A stretch of DNA of 64,000 bases, from assembly GCF_003172915.1 (NCBI RefSeq), contig NZ_QGKU01000003.1, positions 62,001 to 126,000 of the forward strand, written 5' to 3'. How positions within the stretch are numbered: position 1 is the first letter of the stretch; each line of letters starts with the position of its first letter. The notes under the pieces are model-generated. The model did no database searches. It saw only the letters and a program-made list of their open reading frames with translations, and was not told the origin of the DNA. This document shows, piece by piece, positions 62,574 through 64,000 of the stretch. Both the position numbers and the translations under genes were made by a program. This DNA comes from Meridianimarinicoccus roseus (GTDB taxonomy: Bacteria; Pseudomonadota; Alphaproteobacteria; Rhodobacterales; Rhodobacteraceae).

Positions 62574-63317
62574 ATGATCGACGGCAAGCGCGTTCTGGCT
62601 CTGATCCCGGCCCGGGCCGGATCCAAGGGGTTGCCGGACAAGAACATCCGGCCCCTGCTGGGCAAGCCGCTGTTGGCCTGGCCGATCGAGGCCGCGCGCG
62701 GGTCCGCCCATGTGGACCGCGTGGTGCTGTCCACCGACTCGCCGCGTTATGCAGAGATCGGACAGGGCCACGGCGCCGAAGTCCCCTGCCTGCGTCCCGC
62801 CGAGCTGGCAACCGACACGGCTCCCAGTATCGCGTTCATCCTCCACATGCTCGATCACCTCGAGGCGGCTGGAGACCGGTTCGACATTTTGGTGTTGCTG
62901 GAGCCGACTTCGCCGATGACGGACAGCGGCGACATCGACGCGGCGCTTGCCGCGCTGGCGGCACAGCCCGCCATGTCGGCGGCGGTCGGGGTGACCGCGC
63001 TCGAAACACAACACCCGGCCTTCGCAGTGCGACGCGATTCGGCCACGGGGCGCATCTCGCCTCTGGGCGGCGGCGGGTTTGGGGCGCTTCCCAGACGGCA
63101 GGACCTGGATCCGGTCTTCGCGCTGGACGGAAGTTTCTACCTGTCCACGACAGAGGCAATTCGCCGCGAAGGCGGCTTTTGCCATGACGCCACGCTGGGA
63201 ATTCAGACAGACCGCATCAAGGCACTGGAAGTCGATGACCTTGTCGATTTCCTTTGTATCGAGGCCATCATGAGACACCGGGCGGACCAAGCCCTGTCCG
63301 AAGGAGACACGCCATGA
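62574..63317 (+). CDS. CMP-sugar synthetase (acylneuraminate cytidylyltransferase family)
   Basis: A 247-residue nucleotidyltransferase. ALIPARAGSKGLPDKNIRPL is the CTP-binding loop, LLEPTSPM and the C-terminal ALDGSFYLSTTEAI are typical of NeuA/PseF/LegF enzymes. It activates a nonulosonic acid (sialic, pseudaminic or legionaminic type) with CMP. Starts 2 nt after the GT2 stop and overlaps the following gene by 4 nt. Confidence 0.88.
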   Translation: MIDGKRVLALIPARAGSKGLPDKNIRPLLGKPLLAWPIEAARGSAHVDRVVLSTDSPRYAEIGQGHGAEVPCLRPAELATDTAPSIAFILHMLDHLEAAGDRFDILVLLEPTSPMTDSGDIDAALAALAAQPAMSAAVGVTALETQHPAFAVRRDSATGRISPLGGGGFGALPRRQDLDPVFALDGSFYLSTTEAIRREGGFCHDATLGIQTDRIKALEVDDLVDFLCIEAIMRHRADQALSEGDTP

Positions 63318-64000
63318 AGAGATGTACCCGCTGCCTGAACGTGGAGACCGTGGATACGCTGACCTTCGACGAGGACGGCGTCTGCAGCGTGTGTCGGCAG
63401 TCGGAATACAAGGCCGATGCGATCGATTGGGAGGACCGCCAGCGCCAGCTTGACGCCCTGATCGACGAATATGCCGGGAAGGGTGTCTACGACTGCATCG
63501 TGCCGTTCTCCGGCGGCAAGGACAGCGTGTTCCAGCTTTGGTACATCGTGCGCAAGCTGAAGCTGAAGCCGCTGGTCGTGCGCTTCAACCACTGGGGCTA
63601 CCGGCCCAAGGTGGAAGAGAACAACACGATGGTTTTCAAAAAGCTCGGCGTCGACGTGATCGAGTTCCAGCCGTCCTTCCACGTGGTCCGCGAGTTGATG
63701 CTGGAAAGCTTCAAGCGCAGGGGCGATTTCTGCTGGCACTGCCATACCGGCATCTATGCCGGCGTCATGCACATGGCCGTGCGGTTCGAGGTGCCCCTGT
63801 TGTTTTGGGGTGAAAGCACCGCTGAATACCACAGCTGGTACACCTTTGAGGAGATGGAGGAAGTCGACGAGAAGCGGTTTAACCGCCTGATGAACCAGGG
63901 CATCACGGCCGACGACATGTACGAGTTCCTCGGTGGCCGGGTCGAGATGCGGGACCTGTGGATGTTCAGCTATCCGAAGCGCAAGGACCTGATGCGTCTC
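63314..64000 (+). CDS. N-acetyl sugar amidotransferase (WbpG/PseA-like), partial
   Basis: The first 229 residues of an amidotransferase, cut by the right edge. CTRCLNVET and CSVCRQSEY form a zinc ribbon at the N-terminus, IVPFSGGKDSVFQLW is the PP-loop ATP pyrophosphatase motif, and WHCHTGIYAGVM and LLFWGESTAEY are family blocks. Relatives convert a C-5 or C-7 N-acetyl sugar group to an acetamidino group in LPS or flagellin glycans. An AAGGAG site precedes ATG 63314. Together with the CMP-sugar synthetase this suggests an amidated nonulosonic acid. Confidence 0.87.
   Translation, partial: MKRCTRCLNVETVDTLTFDEDGVCSVCRQSEYKADAIDWEDRQRQLDALIDEYAGKGVYDCIVPFSGGKDSVFQLWYIVRKLKLKPLVVRFNHWGYRPKVEENNTMVFKKLGVDVIEFQPSFHVVRELMLESFKRRGDFCWHCHTGIYAGVMHMAVRFEVPLLFWGESTAEYHSWYTFEEMEEVDEKRFNRLMNQGITADDMYEFLGGRVEMRDLWMFSYPKRKDLMRL

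Noticed and set aside
1-64000. CRISPR arrays, rRNA operons, intact insertion sequences or plasmid/phage origins
   Set aside because: None seen by eye: no regular direct repeats with spacers, no rRNA-like blocks and no transposase with terminal repeats.

Overview
This 64 kb window is high-GC DNA with dense, mostly co-directional operons. The gene complement points to a Rhodobacterales-type (Roseobacter/Paracoccus-like) alphaproteobacterium: a ScfR/PccR-type regulator, malyl-CoA lyase, serine-glyoxylate aminotransferase, heterotetrameric sarcosine oxidase, a NasT-controlled nitrate assimilation operon, and an RTX protein. This placement rests on gene content and translated motifs; no database search was possible.

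Layout. (1) 1-1023: N-terminal part of an RTX protein that runs into what looks like a vanadium haloperoxidase domain, cut by the left edge. (2) 1454-7927 (minus): six genes, sgaA-mcl-mtkA-mtkB-meh-mct. They could make and cleave malyl-CoA and citramalyl-CoA and isomerise mesaconyl-CoA. A divergent ScfR-type regulator (8065-9468) is separated from them by a striking nested palindrome (8010-8047). (3) 9535-10374: a DUF2520-type Rossmann protein. (4) 10.9-21.2 kb: an accessory-looking block with two equal-length AraC regulators, each divergent from an operon (SDR plus three small membrane proteins; IorAB-type molybdenum hydroxylase plus isochorismatase and NTF2-like protein), then a MATE exporter. 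It ends beside tRNA-Thr(TGT) and a decayed P4-type integrase. (5) 21.8-24.2 kb: two thiol/GST-type enzymes and a PIN/Phd toxin-antitoxin pair. (6) 24.2-29.4 kb: soxBDAG sarcosine oxidase, divergent from a GlxA-type regulator, followed by kynureninase, an aminotransferase and glutaryl-CoA dehydrogenase. (7) 34.6-50.5 kb: nitrate assimilation. nasT-nasS precede a leader with two hexaloop hairpins and an intrinsic terminator, then nrtA, nrtB, a tandem-ATPase nrtCD fusion, nirB, nirD, nasA, a TrpD2-like gene and cysG. A convergent phosphatase/kinase fusion has lost key catalytic residues. (8) 50.7-59.8 kb: PhoD-like phosphatase, NhaC antiporter, acetamidase/formamidase, cupin, amine-oxidase-like flavoprotein, caspase-like protein and a lipoprotein. 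(9) 60.0-64.0 kb: a surface-glycan locus (gmd, RmlC-like epimerase, GT2, CMP-sugar synthetase, N-acetyl sugar amidotransferase) running off the right edge.

How the genes work together. Sarcosine oxidation yields glycine and a C1 unit. The sgaA/mtk/mcl genes link malate, acetyl-CoA, glyoxylate, glycine and serine. The mct/meh pair could divert mesaconyl-CoA to acetyl-CoA plus pyruvate. The nas region imports nitrate and reduces it to ammonium, with siroheme supplied by CysG and control by NasS/NasT antitermination. The most notable observations are the composite malyl/mesaconyl-CoA operon with its operator, the degenerate phosphatase-kinase, the RTX-haloperoxidase fusion, the dual-hairpin leader, and the integrase relic at the tRNA gene.
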